Source: Lamellibrachia satsuma (Eukaryota > Annelida > Polychaeta > Sabellida > Siboglinidae). Taken from it: a DNA stretch of 64,000 nt. Below, one piece after another: positions 52,601 to 57,104 of this stretch. The notes beneath the pieces were generated by a model. It was not told the origin of the DNA. It searched no databases and worked only from the letters and a program-made list of their open reading frames with translations. The DNA lies in the NCBI GenBank assembly GCA_033239005.1, contig BSQZ01000108.1, positions 747,001 through 811,000 on the forward strand, in the 5' to 3' direction. Position numbers and translations under genes: made by a program. The first letter of the stretch is position 1; each line of letters begins with the position of its first letter.

Positions 52601-55600
52601 CAATCCCCATCAACTGCTATGTACGAATCATCCGTAAATTGTAAGGGGAAATGCCTTTGATATCTAGTTATAGTGTCGGCAATGCCCATTGTTATGCCTA
52701 CTACTGCTTTACTATATGCCATTTAAGGGTATTGCCATTTAACAACTATAATATGTATTTTCTATTGCTACATAAACCAAGCAATGCGCAGCAGGCTCCA
52801 ATGCACACCACGTCCAACAACTGCATTAGATGAGGCAATGTTATGGTGAGCAAAATGTTTTGAAACCTTGTAACTAAATAAAAACTCCAAATGTTATTAC
52901 TCTGGAATATTATATAGTATTTCAACTACAATCTGTGAAGAAATGGTTAATCTATCTTACAAACTATTACTGAAAGTACTCAATTCAAGACAAGCATATA
53001 ATAGCCACCCCAGTTACCAGTTTTTCATAATGAAATCAGAATTTATTTATTAACGTTAATATTCTAATAAAACTACACATTGCAGTGTCTTCACAATTGC
53101 TGATACCATCATTAGAGGAAAGGTATGGCATACAGAATGCCATGCTTCTACATGAAAATCCTATGAAAAACCTACTCAGCGTTGTGGGATATGTAATTTT
53201 TAGTTTCACAAAACCATACAATAAATTCACTGAATGCAGGTGTCACATAATGAAAACTTATAAAACTCACCATTGTTGTACTTGTCATTGATATCATGCA
53301 TCGATAGGCCCGTCCTGCTCATGAGGTGGCGATTATGCACTCGCATCAGCTCCACTTTCAACTGGCTCGTCGTGTCTTTCTCTGCGGAAATTTGTGCGAC
53401 ATCGTGCCAATGCTGGTCCTGTAACATGTCCTGGAATTAAATTACAACACGTAAGACATTGTGATGACTACGTCAAAAATTACAACATGCCATGTAAAAT
53501 GTAAAGATAAGTTATATAGCACGGTGTCCAATCCATAAAACTGCTCAAAGCGTTTACAGACCTGTTCATTCTAACACCAATTCTACTTCTTTAGGAAGCA
53601 TCCAGCCATGCTGCAATTACTGTGCAAAAACGTTGTTCATTCACATATATCCATAACTGTCGTGGAGTGAATGAAATTGCACAACCCAAGTAAACTGTAG
53701 CGTGCGAGCATCAAATCAAGTCCAACTACTGCCATTTCGAAAATTCTGCGAATTCATTTACTCCATATTGCTTTTTGGAAGAGAATCTGAAAGTTGTAGA
53801 TCCCTTCTAACTGGTACCTATGCCAGGGGCAGTAAAATATCCCATAGATGGGGTAGATGTGTAACCAGTCGTGGGCTCACAAACTCTAACACAACAAAAT
53901 CTTTACAAAATAGAACAGTAACTAGAAAAAATTAATTATTATCTCCCCAACCCAGCTTACTTTGACCTTCTTCATCTCAGCCAGTGTCCGTTTCTCCTTC
54001 GTCTCCATCATGTTCACTGCTCCGTCCAGCTTCTCCACTTGCCTCTCCAGCACCACGCTCTGCCGCGCACAAAAAGAACGCTACACAGATTGCATTATCA
54101 GACTCTCAACTTTTGCTGCACCCCATCTAGACTAGACACTAAAAGTTGCCACTAGGTGGCTCTGTCAATTATGTTAACCAAGATTCTTCTGAACGTTGTG
54201 TCTACAGGAATCCCTCTGCCAGCAACAGACTAGGACTATGCAGCTTACCATTGTTAAATAGTTTTGACAATTTCCAGAGATTGCTAAGCAAGTCTCATAG
54301 AGACAGGAGCACTACAAGTTCGGGGCAAGTCCTATGCTCGTTATACACACACCCAGCACAACACGAGAAACAAAACAACATTATGTGTTCCATAAAGGAG
54401 TGTCCACACTACTCACAATGTCAGTTAAAACAGAACACAACTGGTGCATGACTCATATTACGTTGCATGTTTCTCACCATTATTCTTTGATATGCAGTGA
54501 CCACATATCATCATGTTTGAAATAGACTGATGTCCAGGGTCAGGTAGCAAGATACATCTAAGAGCATCTGCACAATGTCTAAGTGCCAAACACACACCTG
54601 TAGCTACCGCTGTGAAAAGAAACCCAGATTTAAGTATGTATGACATAATATTATGAAAGAAAAGTTTACCAGTCCTTAGCACTGCATCGCTGCATTGAGC
54701 AACACTGGTGAGGATACTGCGCTTTCAACGAATAAATTCCATAACTTTGAAATGTAATAAAATAATCCACCTTGTGTATCTCTGCATCAAGCAGTTTCTT
54801 GGTCTGTATGTAGCTGTCCTCCATATTGAGGAGCTGCGCTTCCTTCATCTGCAAGTCGTGCTCCAGACGGTGTCTCTTCTTCTCCAGCTGTTCACATGTC
54901 TCCATCAGGATCTTGTTGTCGGCTGTCAGGGTCGAGTGGGCCATCTTCTCAATGTCAAACTTCTGTCTCTGTTTAGTCATCACCTGCGGGGGGTCCAAGG
55001 AACACATCAGATATGCTTTTGTGGATCAAATACAAATATGTTGTATTTTAAAATGTCAAATAAAAGTAAGCTATATTTTTTTAAAAACAAATACACTTGA
55101 TCAAATACAAATATGCTCTTTTATTGGAGCCAGTTGTCTTGGTATCACATCCAAGCATTGATGTCCATTAGACATCTTTGCATTGATGACTATATCAAAT
55201 TCCCAGCAGCTAGATCCACATTGTCTATGACATTTGTTTATTATTGAGTCTTATCATTCATATGTTTGCGTATTAACCATTTGAATATCTACACTATGAT
55301 TACTGCAAGAATTTTTCTATTTTCGATCTGGTTCATTTAATTAATTAATCCTGTACTAATAATTATTTTCTGTTCTGTCTACAAAAATAGCAGAAATATA
55401 CGGATTATTGAGCTCCTCAACTTTCATTATTAATCTTGTTCTATTAATTAATCTTGTATTTGTTTCTGTCTACAAAAATGGTAGACATAATAATAGTGTT
55501 TGCTCAGCTCCTTACCTTCCATTTGATATACCACACACATGATAACAGTAAAATAGTTAATCTTGTTTAAGCCCTTGATGAGACCTTCATCTTTCATCAG

Positions 55601-56173
55601 ATATATTACATGCTATAACCCATGCAAAACAGATAATTTTGTTCTATTAACTGTTCCGTCTACAATATTGATGGACACGTTTCATTGCTGAGCCCCTCAA
55701 TTTAATTATTACTGTTCTATTACTGAATTAATTTCTTCTTCCGTCTAAAACATTGAAACCATTTTCACATTTCAACTTCTCATGGTGGCAGCCATATCAT
55801 AACAAATATTAAAAAAAAAGATCAACAATTTGAAATTTCCATTACAAAGTCTAGCATGACAGATATTGCGTTCCTCTAATATATATTATTATACAGCATT
55901 ATTGGTAAAAAAGTGAGTTAGATTAGGTACACCAACAAATTTAGGATCCTAAAATGTGCGTGTTCGAGCAGGGCAAACACAGCAACACAGGCTGGTGTAT
56001 TTGGCATGTATTTTACCAAATAGGATGCCATTGACCTGTTCTATGGTGTCAATCTGTAACTGCCGCTGTTGCAGTTCTTTGCGCAGACGGTCGCGATGTG
56101 TCTCCAGTTCTTCAATCTTGGATAGCGCCTTGAGTGGCAGCCCATCCTTCCACTCATGACTGGCCCAGCTCAT
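7398..56173 (-). CDS. CENPF: CENPF (centromere protein F / mitosin) ortholog, whole gene, 24 coding exons
   Basis: The span covers the coding part of one minus-strand gene; exons are listed separately. In vertebrates CENPF is a cell-cycle-regulated coiled-coil protein that coats the nuclear envelope in G2, builds the outer kinetochore corona, and binds microtubules and dynein adaptors. Seen here: the start MSWASHEWKDGLP matches human MSWALEEWKEGLP. Exon 2 (KILMETCEQLEK, LEHDLQMKEAQ) matches human RLMEICESLEK and ISHELQVKESQ. Exon 20 (WLNRYQSLLKRYHLLE) matches human YLDKYCSLLISHEKLE. The last residues, ENCQVQ, match human ENCKVQ, a farnesylation-type CaaX box. All 24 exons have GT/AG borders and compatible phases, giving 12,390 bp (4,129 residues), longer than human. 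Almost all of it is predicted coiled coil, with a basic, Ser/Thr/Pro-rich tail. Not seen: the promoter, 5' UTR exon or transcript. The coiled-coil middle alone would not separate it from myosin tails or golgins; the two ends do. Confidence 0.93.
7730..7846. repeat. Tandem duplication, 56 bp x 2
   Basis: GTCGTAGACTATAGCCAACA occurs twice, 56 bp apart, with flanking CACTCACTC shared. Confidence 0.8.
8095..8765. repeat. Minisatellite, 39-bp then 33-bp units, about 18 copies
   Basis: Units share CTTGTTGGACAGTAAGCC. The first part uses a 39-bp unit ending in AAGTGTCACT; the second uses a 33-bp unit ending GGAACT. Both lengths are multiples of three, so long repetitive ORFs appear on both strands, without coding value. 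Confidence 0.93.
9167..9372 (-). CDS. CENPF: CENPF exon 23 (basic tail)
   Basis: 206 bp (phase 1 in, 0 out). Acceptor AATTTGACAG|CA, donor CTG|GTGAGT. Encodes a basic, disordered segment: SRGSRSTKKPDTQL, AKKGQTPEVATASQ, HRQIRRIARSRLQPS, VTHTTPSL. This matches the Ser/Thr/Pro-rich, NLS-bearing tail of human CENPF (RRTTMATRTSPRLAAQ). QTPE and TTPSL are possible proline-directed phosphosites. Confidence 0.87.
9373..10576. other. CENPF intron 22
   Basis: Holds the 38-bp minisatellite 9465-9925. From 9930 to 10576 I see nothing apart from AT-rich sequence. Confidence 0.6.
9465..9925. repeat. Minisatellite, about 38 bp x 12
   Basis: Imperfect units with ATAAAGTTGTTAAAGGT then CAGAGTCTGTTGTTGTCA; unit length varies by a few bases. 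Confidence 0.92.
10577..10729 (-). CDS. CENPF: CENPF exon 22 (tail exon, duplicate copy B)
   Basis: 153 bp (phase 1 in and out), the same length as exon 21. Acceptor AACATTTCAG|AG, donor ACAG|GTGGAT. Encodes AEPPRTRICTRQSVS, MKRQSQSAQDS, LAKKMCPAII. With symmetric phase, either copy, both, or neither can be spliced in without frame change. The reading frame is intact, so this copy is probably used. Confidence 0.8.
10730..12571. other. CENPF introns 20-21 (outside exon 21)
   Basis: Between exons 22 and 21 and upstream of exon 21. The bases next to both exons are similar because of the exon duplication (TCTGAAAT then CAATCAAAATCTGACAAC on one side). 11445-12571 is otherwise featureless, AT-rich intron. 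Confidence 0.55.
11177..11329 (-). CDS. CENPF: CENPF exon 21 (tail exon, duplicate copy A)
   Basis: 153 bp (phase 1 in and out). Acceptor AATATTTCAG|AT, donor ACAG|GTGGGT. Basic, Ser/Gln-rich: VEPRRSRICMRQNVS, TKRQSQSAQDS, RHAKKVCPEVKT, similar in character to human SGKRQRSSG and SKKSKKAVM. It is 33/51 identical in protein to exon 22, and the similarity runs into both flanking introns, so it arose by tandem duplication. Confidence 0.85.
12560..12861. repeat. 66-bp minisatellite derived from the exon 20 5' splice site
   Basis: Five units start at 12572, 12638, 12704, 12770 and 12836, exactly 66 bp apart. Each contains CACCAAGTTTATCCTTGAGAG, which on the minus strand is the last coding bases of exon 20 plus its GTGAGT donor. 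The fifth unit is the real exon edge; the other four are copies in the intron just downstream. Confidence 0.95.
12839..12980 (-). CDS. CENPF: CENPF exon 20 (Rb-binding-type C-terminal coiled coil)
   Basis: 47 codons plus 1 nt (phase 0 in, 1 out). Acceptor GTTTTGCAG|ACT, donor CTTG|GTGAGT. LKVALEKDTKDSDMW, LNRYQSLLKRYHLLE and EENDALKDKL align with human LKETLEEKTKEADEY, LDKYCSLLISHEKLE and KAKEMLETQV, the segment known as the Rb-binding C-terminal CENPF domain. The last 22 bp and the donor recur four more times just downstream in a 66-bp minisatellite. Confidence 0.93.
12981..14960. other. CENPF introns 18-19 (outside exon 19)
   Basis: No repeat or ORF of note in 12981-13769 or 13929-14960; AT-rich intron. 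Confidence 0.5.
13770..13928 (-). CDS. CENPF: CENPF exon 19
   Basis: 53 codons, phase 0 to 0. Acceptor GTGTACAG|GTA, donor CAG|GTGTGA. The first half is coiled coil (VESLKGDLQVLQQE, LKDQVTQLTNQMN), comparable to the human CKQLEEEKEILQKEL region. The second half is a Gly/Ala/Thr/Asn linker (AAGGNATVATPT) like the KTGTVMDTKV break in human. Confidence 0.87.
14961..15113 (-). CDS. CENPF: CENPF exon 18
   Basis: 51 codons, phase 0 to 0. Acceptor CTTGTGCAG|AGA, donor CAG|GTAGAC. Encodes RQCEACETEKTEVSRK, YEMKVTLKQTQE and KLLEAERVRDDQEKQ; coiled coil continuing the rod toward the C-terminal domain. Confidence 0.9.
15208..15333. mobile_element. 126-bp MITE with TA target duplication
   Basis: The left end CAGTAGAACCCCCTCTGAG and the right end GAGGGTTCTACTG are inverted copies, with GGTGGC also mirrored inside. 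TA flanks both ends (15206-15207, 15334-15335), as for Tc1/mariner and pogo-type elements. Lies in CENPF intron 17; the rest of 15114-16131 holds nothing recognised. Confidence 0.85.
16132..24621 (-). CDS. CENPF: CENPF exon 17: 8,490-bp giant coiled-coil exon
   Basis: 2,830 codons with no stop, phase 0 to 0. Acceptor TTTTGTAG|TGT, donor AAG|GTGAGT. It starts CEKSSERVNTLQLE and ends LCLKEKSETHK. The composition is Glu/Gln/Leu/Lys/Ala with continuous heptads and almost no proline, so a long parallel coiled coil is expected, the rod that spans the CENPF corona. Near its start lie three tandem 109-residue repeats (22660-23640). Other short motifs recur (ELEQQV, LQMEKDDL, VAEL). It is the equivalent of the large exons of vertebrate CENPF but is not split. 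The opposite strand shows many open stretches; these mirror the skewed codon usage and are not genes. The segment could be mistaken for a myosin tail or golgin if read alone. Confidence 0.95.
22660..23640 (-). repeat. Three tandem 109-residue repeats inside the giant exon
   Basis: Units at 23314-23640, 22987-23313 and 22660-22986, each exactly 327 bp. Each begins LD(C/T/S)xEE, has ELSQ(C/Y)(K/R)E then NEQL(F/L)QQ near residue 25, and CESTGLIE or HQSAGVIE near residue 75. Units 1 and 2 are closest; unit 3 has drifted. A partial fourth (starting MDNGQEVM) follows. Human CENPF also has long internal tandem repeats, but of a different length. Confidence 0.9.
24622..25697. other. CENPF intron 16
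   Basis: Holds the 29-bp minisatellite next to the giant exon; 25110-25697 shows nothing. Confidence 0.6.
24650..25105. repeat. Minisatellite, 29 bp x about 15.5
   Basis: Very uniform units, ACCTGAATTGACTTTATGAA then ACCACACAA, varying mainly at TTTATG/TTCATG and CACA/CATA. It starts about 30 bp from the acceptor of the giant exon. No spacers, so not a CRISPR-like array. Confidence 0.96.
25698..25976 (-). CDS. CENPF: CENPF exon 16
   Basis: 93 codons, phase 0 to 0. Acceptor TTCTGCAG|GAT, donor CAA|GTACGT. Encodes DLRMQIENAQRLYQTQ, LCKKLEKEKENLEK, LASELATVREQASAM and VDAEIATLKQQLSESM; coiled coil leading into the giant exon. Confidence 0.88.
26005..26130 (+). pseudogene. Possible LINE 3'-end fragment in intron 15
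   Basis: The translation DSWNSLPQVDTAESAN then SFKTGNSHWN resembles the WNSLP...F(K) signature at the end of many LINE ORF2 proteins. Only about 40 residues are seen. The rest of the intron is featureless. Confidence 0.4.
26309..26557 (-). CDS. CENPF: CENPF exon 15
   Basis: 83 codons, phase 0 to 0. Acceptor TTACTTCAG|TCA, donor AAA|GTAGGC. Encodes SKLDNSQMTDLQRAMD, MTALRERLCLLEAQVV and LAETVRALEKEAADRE; coiled coil. Confidence 0.88.
26558..26867. other. CENPF intron 14
   Basis: AT-rich sequence with an ATATAT run near 26655; nothing else seen. Confidence 0.5.
26868..27079 (-). CDS. CENPF: CENPF exon 14
   Basis: 212 bp (phase 1 in, 0 out). Acceptor CAACTACAG|CC after a pyrimidine-rich tract, donor CAG|GTGAGA. 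After a short polar start (EVCGKKAGGSTWDEG) it is regular coiled coil: RQVEELSDKLAQAE, VTQLRSKVNQLQD, KKQQQIRELEDQ. Confidence 0.85.
27080..27589. other. CENPF intron 13, first part
   Basis: Nothing recognised before the LINE remnant. Confidence 0.45.
27590..28610 (+). pseudogene. Decayed, internally deleted RTE-type LINE (fragment A)
   Basis: Short in-order matches to the ORF of RTE-like elements (the family that gave bovine craniofacial development protein 2 its endonuclease): FQLALSNRYQALQDM, then EETASKRNVKELYNTTKKL, then KGRPKNTWCREVEAE near the end. Stops and frameshifts throughout; most of RT is missing. The same family as the fragment at 38.1-40.1 kb. Confidence 0.7.
28611..31124. 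other. CENPF intron 13, remainder
   Basis: Holds the 40-bp minisatellite at 29808-30086. Otherwise AT-rich with no coding signal. Confidence 0.5.
29808..30086. repeat. Minisatellite, 40 bp x 7
   Basis: Units ACCAAACAATGTGACAAACA then AATGATAAATACAACACAAG start at 29821 and every 40 bp after. Confidence 0.95.
31125..31174 (-). CDS. CENPF: CENPF exon 13 (short, tentative)
   Basis: 50 bp (phase 2 in, 1 out). Acceptor GCTCCTGCCACAG|G after a long pyrimidine tract; moderate donor GAAG|GTCAGT. In the phase imposed by exon 12 it reads NLEQPRSHEPSMREGE and joins exon 14 in frame. Another frame is also open (FGTTKVTRAIDEGG), so phase agreement with both neighbours is the main support. Confidence 0.42.
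32427..34362 (+). mobile_element. Pogo-type DNA transposon, nested and decayed
   Basis: Perfect 19-bp inverted ends inside TA duplications: AATTCTCTATTTGTAGCC at 32429 and its reverse complement ending at 34360. Just inside are repeated AAAGCCGCACCC motifs (several left, one right). Two ORF pieces near the right end are transposase remnants. Copy 2 of the host element, uninterrupted at this spot (about 50719), shows the empty site. Confidence 0.9.
33600..34040 (+). pseudogene. Pogo/Tigger-type transposase C-terminal remnant
   Basis: 33627-33790 reads NVAVIPGGLTPPVQPLDV then NINRPFKQQMRHLWEHWM, the region after the second catalytic Asp of pogo/Tigger DDE transposases. After a frameshift, 33780-34040 continues KEILVQWLVKAWGAIP and IKYSYKKCHISNN, ending with an acidic tail DSDDESDFEGF. 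The DNA-binding and first catalytic parts are missing. Confidence 0.85.
34891..35829. other. CENPF intron 12, remainder
   Basis: Nothing recognised; AT-rich. 31175-31790 at the other end of this intron is likewise empty. Confidence 0.45.
35830..35890 (-). CDS. CENPF: CENPF exon 12 (short)
   Basis: 61 bp (phase 1 in, 2 out). Strong acceptor TTGTCTGCAG|CC and strong donor CAT|GTAAGT. Encodes ALKMHYEAVCRKLEGGE, a plausible continuation of exon 11 (QKYN + ALKMHYEA; human SQKYKAAQEKN). Support comes from the splice sites and matching phase. Confidence 0.62.
36083..36278 (-). CDS. CENPF: CENPF exon 11
   Basis: 65 codons plus 1 nt (phase 0 in, 1 out). Acceptor TTTTTAAG|GTC, donor AACG|GTGAGT. Ends NTQVSLQDVTQKYN, resembling human NAYEDLSQKYKAA. 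The donor context and the KYN ending repeat those of exon 4, which is either chance or a trace of an old internal duplication. Confidence 0.86.
36279..37676. other. CENPF intron 10
   Basis: No repeat, element or coding sequence recognised. Confidence 0.45.
37677..37889 (-). CDS. CENPF: CENPF exon 10
   Basis: 71 codons, phase 0 to 0. Acceptor TTGTGCAG|CTG, donor CAG|GTGACC. Encodes LKTEISSMKGKVVD, then a basic heptad segment (KEKVKRDFMERRKT) and LQIDLDQMTSRWKSLEKQ. Coiled coil throughout. Confidence 0.87.
38100..40070 (+). mobile_element. RTE-type LINE, broken (fragment B)
   Basis: Inserted in CENPF intron 9 against the gene's direction. An intact endonuclease stretch (38424-39029) is followed by frameshifted linker pieces (39236-39716: RMKELYDITKTLSNDKRK) and the start of RT (KVFRRVLIDRIRD, KLRDEQAGFRSGRGT, to about 40045). 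Sequence is lost just before RT, where RELER is followed at once by the ITLTSVPGK motif. The element stops before the catalytic YxDD. Confidence 0.85.
38392..39029 (+). pseudogene. RTE-type AP endonuclease domain
   Basis: Reads VNIGCWHVRTLYSIGKPA, VMGISECRWMGQGK, ILLVMGDLSAKVGEDN, then after a frameshift NQIDHVLVS and ASDHQLVR. These are the N, E, GDxN-type and SDH motifs of AP-type LINE endonucleases, most like the craniofacial-development-protein-2-like family. GDLSAK has Ser where most members have Asn, so the active site may be damaged. Confidence 0.82.
40512..40718 (-). CDS. CENPF: CENPF exon 9
   Basis: 69 codons, phase 0 to 0. Acceptor ATCCAG|GCC, donor GAG|GTAGGC. Strong coiled coil: TLEQQKELTSRLQ, LVDARRKLELEKQ, SEKKKLEYHIKE. 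Both borders are clear and the reading frame is open only between them in context. Confidence 0.87.
40719..42109. other. CENPF intron 8
   Basis: Nothing coding. A GC-richer patch near 41015-41095 has GGCCCGG and GGCCCGGAGGGCC motifs, possibly an old repeat. Confidence 0.4.
42110..42388 (-). CDS. CENPF: CENPF exon 8
   Basis: 93 codons, phase 0 to 0. Acceptor CTTTTAG|AAG, donor AAG|GTATTA. Encodes KWAAERDQLLATIDELR followed by Asn/Gln-rich heptads (NLLESANIQMESEITQL). Typical of the human region of about 300-450 residues, though not aligned with confidence residue by residue. Confidence 0.85.
42389..42700. other. CENPF intron 7
   Basis: AT-rich; nothing seen. Confidence 0.4.
42701..42775 (-). 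CDS. CENPF: CENPF exon 7 (uncertain left/right limits)
   Basis: As read, 25 codons, phase 0 to 0. Acceptor CTGTCAG|CTT, weak donor AAG|GTTTAA. Encodes LDHQLINSKSLT then a polar tail ending DKFTDK. The open reading extends upstream in the same frame as PDRRLAVCCQ before a stop. A further 82 bp up to a good acceptor at 42894 is open in another frame (LFDKIDASKLPLPPG). So the true exon may be 42701-42894 with a one-base indel in a slippery CCTGACCACCACCTGACC stretch. Confidence 0.42.
42895..45049. other. CENPF intron 6
   Basis: AT-rich; no repeat, element or coding sequence recognised. Confidence 0.45.
45050..45244 (-). CDS. CENPF: CENPF exon 6
   Basis: 65 codons, phase 0 to 0. Acceptor GTGACAG|GTG, donor AAG|GTACGT. 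Encodes VVALTNELREKDQQ, continuing LMQLREK from exon 5 and matching human LDQLKAQNQELRNKINELE in register. The rest (VDELSEKLRQLQTEH) is heptad coiled coil. Intron 5 (4.4 kb) is filled by minisatellites and a decayed multicopy gene. Confidence 0.9.
45751..46066. repeat. Minisatellite, 30 bp x 10.5
   Basis: Near-perfect units CATATACTATTATACATGAC then ATTGTGATC(A/G). The unit is a multiple of three, so both strands show long open frames. Intron 5 sequence 45245-45750 is otherwise empty. Confidence 0.96.
46165..46385. repeat. Minisatellite, 35 bp x 6
   Basis: Units CACAGTGGAACATACATTAC then AATGACTTGTTGTTA; one unit is 3 bp shorter. Confidence 0.93.
46650..48470 (-). pseudogene. Decayed intronless gene of a multicopy family with a CSGQNKN motif (DUF7869-like)
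   Basis: Pieces read in order on the minus strand. Near 48400: TCKCKHNDGAPCSVLFCQ. 47912-47640: VIMKPRRDLCWFYQNN. 47671-47123: HYSMDFAQHFPSNSLQLG, FGIFGVMCKAIPCQVN, GNCSGQNKNKFLWYLMWR. 47082-46807: SEVNCLSDMSEVVRASS, DVFVPMYNVSSVLARYF. I recognise this as the uncharacterised multicopy family carrying the domain I know as DUF7869, common in marine invertebrates. Several frameshifts and a tandem His-rich expansion (47249-47332) next to the CSGQNKN motif show it is dead. The function of the family is unknown to me. It lies in CENPF intron 5, same strand. Confidence 0.68.
47249..47332. repeat. CATGATGATGCA/CATGATGAAGCA tandem array
   Basis: Alternating 12-bp units, seven copies, inside the decayed CSGQNKN gene; encodes HHVLHHVHHHV on the minus strand. 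Confidence 0.92.
48471..49679. other. CENPF intron 5, upstream part
   Basis: Nothing recognised. Confidence 0.4.
49680..49771 (-). CDS. CENPF: CENPF exon 5
   Basis: 92 bp (phase 1 in, 0 out). Acceptor CGAAACAG|GAGAC after a T-rich tract; donor AAG|GTAAGT. A second in-frame acceptor 20 bp further in (ACAAAAG) would shorten the exon without changing frame. Encodes a Ser-rich linker (ESHPSHESNSMSGDS) running into AELMQLREK, comparable to the human SSPHLLDQLKAQ segment where coiled coil resumes. Confidence 0.75.
51045..52851. mobile_element. Unclassified insertion inside TTAA element copy 2
   Basis: Absent from copies 1 and 3. Limits come from where alignment with copy 1 stops (ACAAAAAT) and resumes (AAAATGTTTT), which leaves AAAAT on both sides as a possible short target duplication. 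Its right end (52764-52840) is also found alone at 57025-57104. No ORF of note; holds a 39-bp repeat. Possibly a nonautonomous retroelement. Confidence 0.6.
52085..52200. repeat. Tandem repeat, 39 bp x 2.5, with degenerate copies around
   Basis: AGGAACCGCACGTGTTGTG then CGAGCCACGCTAAGAGAATG; weaker relatives (GCGCTATGATGCGA...) run from about 52010 to 52330. Confidence 0.8.
53271..53430 (-). CDS. CENPF: CENPF exon 4
   Basis: 53 codons plus 1 nt (phase 0 in, 1 out). Acceptor TTCCAG|GAC, donor AATG|GTGAGT. The end, LSMHDINDKYNN, resembles human SKYEDLKEKYNKE, which occupies the same relative place after the first coiled coil. Confidence 0.85.
53431..53960. other. CENPF intron 3
   Basis: Nothing recognised. 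Confidence 0.4.
53961..54059 (-). CDS. CENPF: CENPF exon 3
   Basis: 33 codons, phase 0 to 0. Acceptor CGGCAG|AGC, donor AAA|GTAAGC. Encodes heptad-rich VLERQVEKLDGAVNMM followed by ETKEKRTLAEMKKVK, continuing the N-terminal coiled coil. The position corresponds to the human KKQIEKLEQELKRCKSEL region. Confidence 0.85.
54060..54770. other. CENPF intron 2
   Basis: Nothing recognised. Confidence 0.4.
54771..54983 (-). CDS. CENPF: CENPF exon 2
   Basis: 71 codons, phase 0 to 0. Acceptor CCGCAG|GTG, donor AAG|GTGGAT. The translation contains MTKQRQKFDIEK, ILMETCEQLEKK and LEHDLQMKEAQLL, aligned without gaps to residues about 50-120 of human CENPF (KQKQKVENEK, LMEICESLEKT, ISHELQVKESQV). This is the best-conserved part of the Cenp-F_N domain and, with exon 1, fixes the gene's identity. 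Confidence 0.94.
54984..56035. other. CENPF intron 1 (after the ATG exon)
   Basis: AT-rich; GATCAAATACAAATATG occurs twice (55022, 55097), otherwise nothing. Confidence 0.45.
56036..56173 (-). CDS. CENPF: CENPF exon 1 (start codon, N-terminal coiled coil)
   Basis: 46 codons, phase 0 out. The ATG at 56173-56171 is chosen because the residues after it (MSWASHEWKDG, LPLKALSKIEELE, RKELQQRQLQ) align with the human CENPF N-terminus (MSWALEEWKEG, LPTRALQKIQELE, KERQQRQFQ). An in-frame GTG four codons upstream has no counterpart in human. The donor is CAG|GTCAAT (AC at 56034-56035 on the plus strand). This is the start of the Cenp-F_N microtubule-binding region. Confidence 0.95.
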
Positions 56174-56418
56174 CTTGGAGTGCACAGGTGGTGCCCGGAG
56201 AAGGTGCCCGGGGACAGGGAAGAATATGCGGGGATGTGTTTTCTGTGTTCACCACAAGTCTGTTCACAGTCAGGCTGCACACAGAAAAGCCGAACAACTT
56301 TGCAAGTGAAGATGATTTTTGAGGCAAATTCACTGACAAAGGGATAATATTGATTTGGAATCCAATATCATTAAATTACATTGTTTTGTGTTACCAACAC
56401 TCCTAAGGAGCCAGACAG

Positions 56419-57005
56419 CCATGCAAGTGACGTGACACATTAGTAAATTAGTATAACATAACATGCAAGTGACGTAACACATTAGTAAATTAGTATAACA
56501 TAACATGCAAGTGACGTAACACATTAGTAAATTAGTATAACATAACATGCAAGTGACGTAACACATTAGTAAATTAGTATAACATAACATGTATGTGATG
56601 TAACAAATTAGTAAATTAGTATGACGTAACATGTAAGTGATGTAACACATTAGTAAATTAGTATAACATAACATGTATGTGATGTAACAAATTAGTAAAT
56701 TAGTATGACGTAACATGTAAGTGATGTAACACATTAGTAAATTAGTATAACATAACATGTATGTGATGTAACAAATTAGTAAATTAGTATGACGTAACAT
56801 GTAAGTGATGTAACACATTAGTAAATTAGTATAACATAACATGTATGTGATGTAACAAATTAGTAAATTAGTATAACATAACATGTAAGTGATGTAACAC
56901 ATTAGTAAATTAGTATGACGTAACATGTAAGTGATGTAACACATTAGTAAATTAGCATGACGTAACATGTATGTCATGTAACACATTAGTAAATTAGTAT
57001 GATGT
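56419..57005. repeat. Minisatellite, 42 bp x 14, upstream of the CENPF ATG
   Basis: Units CATGCAAGTGACGTAACACA then TTAGTAAATTAGTATAACATAA with variants. About nine units or junctions carry TGACGT, a CREB/ATF-type core. It begins about 245 bp upstream of the CENPF start codon. The unit is a multiple of three, which creates a long false ORF on the minus strand. Confidence 0.95.
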
Positions 57006-57024
57006 AATGTAAAACCATAATGTG

Positions 57025-57104
57025 TTCCATTGCTACATAAACTAAGCAATGCGCAGCAGACTCCAATGCACATCACATCCAACAACTGCATTAGATGAGG
57101 CAAT
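57025..57104. repeat. About 80-bp dispersed repeat, second copy at 52764-52840
   Basis: TTGCTACATAAACTAAGCAA, GCGCAGCAGACTCCAATGCA and AACTGCATTAGATGAGGCAAT match the right end of the 1.8-kb insertion at 51045-52851. Both copies lose similarity just after GAGGCAAT, as expected for a shared 3' end with 5' truncation. Confidence 0.8.

Larger units (their letters stand above)
49832..53017 (+). mobile_element. TTAA-bounded element, copy 2, split by a 1.8-kb insertion
   Basis: Left end TTAAGGTTGCTGGCACGG; right end AGCCACCCCAGTTACC, where the closing TTAA has mutated. Parallel to copy 1 along both arms (for example GTATCTATTGATATTTCTG at 50703, where copy 1 has the pogo element). About 51045-52851 is extra relative to copy 1. 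Lies in CENPF intron 4. Confidence 0.82.
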
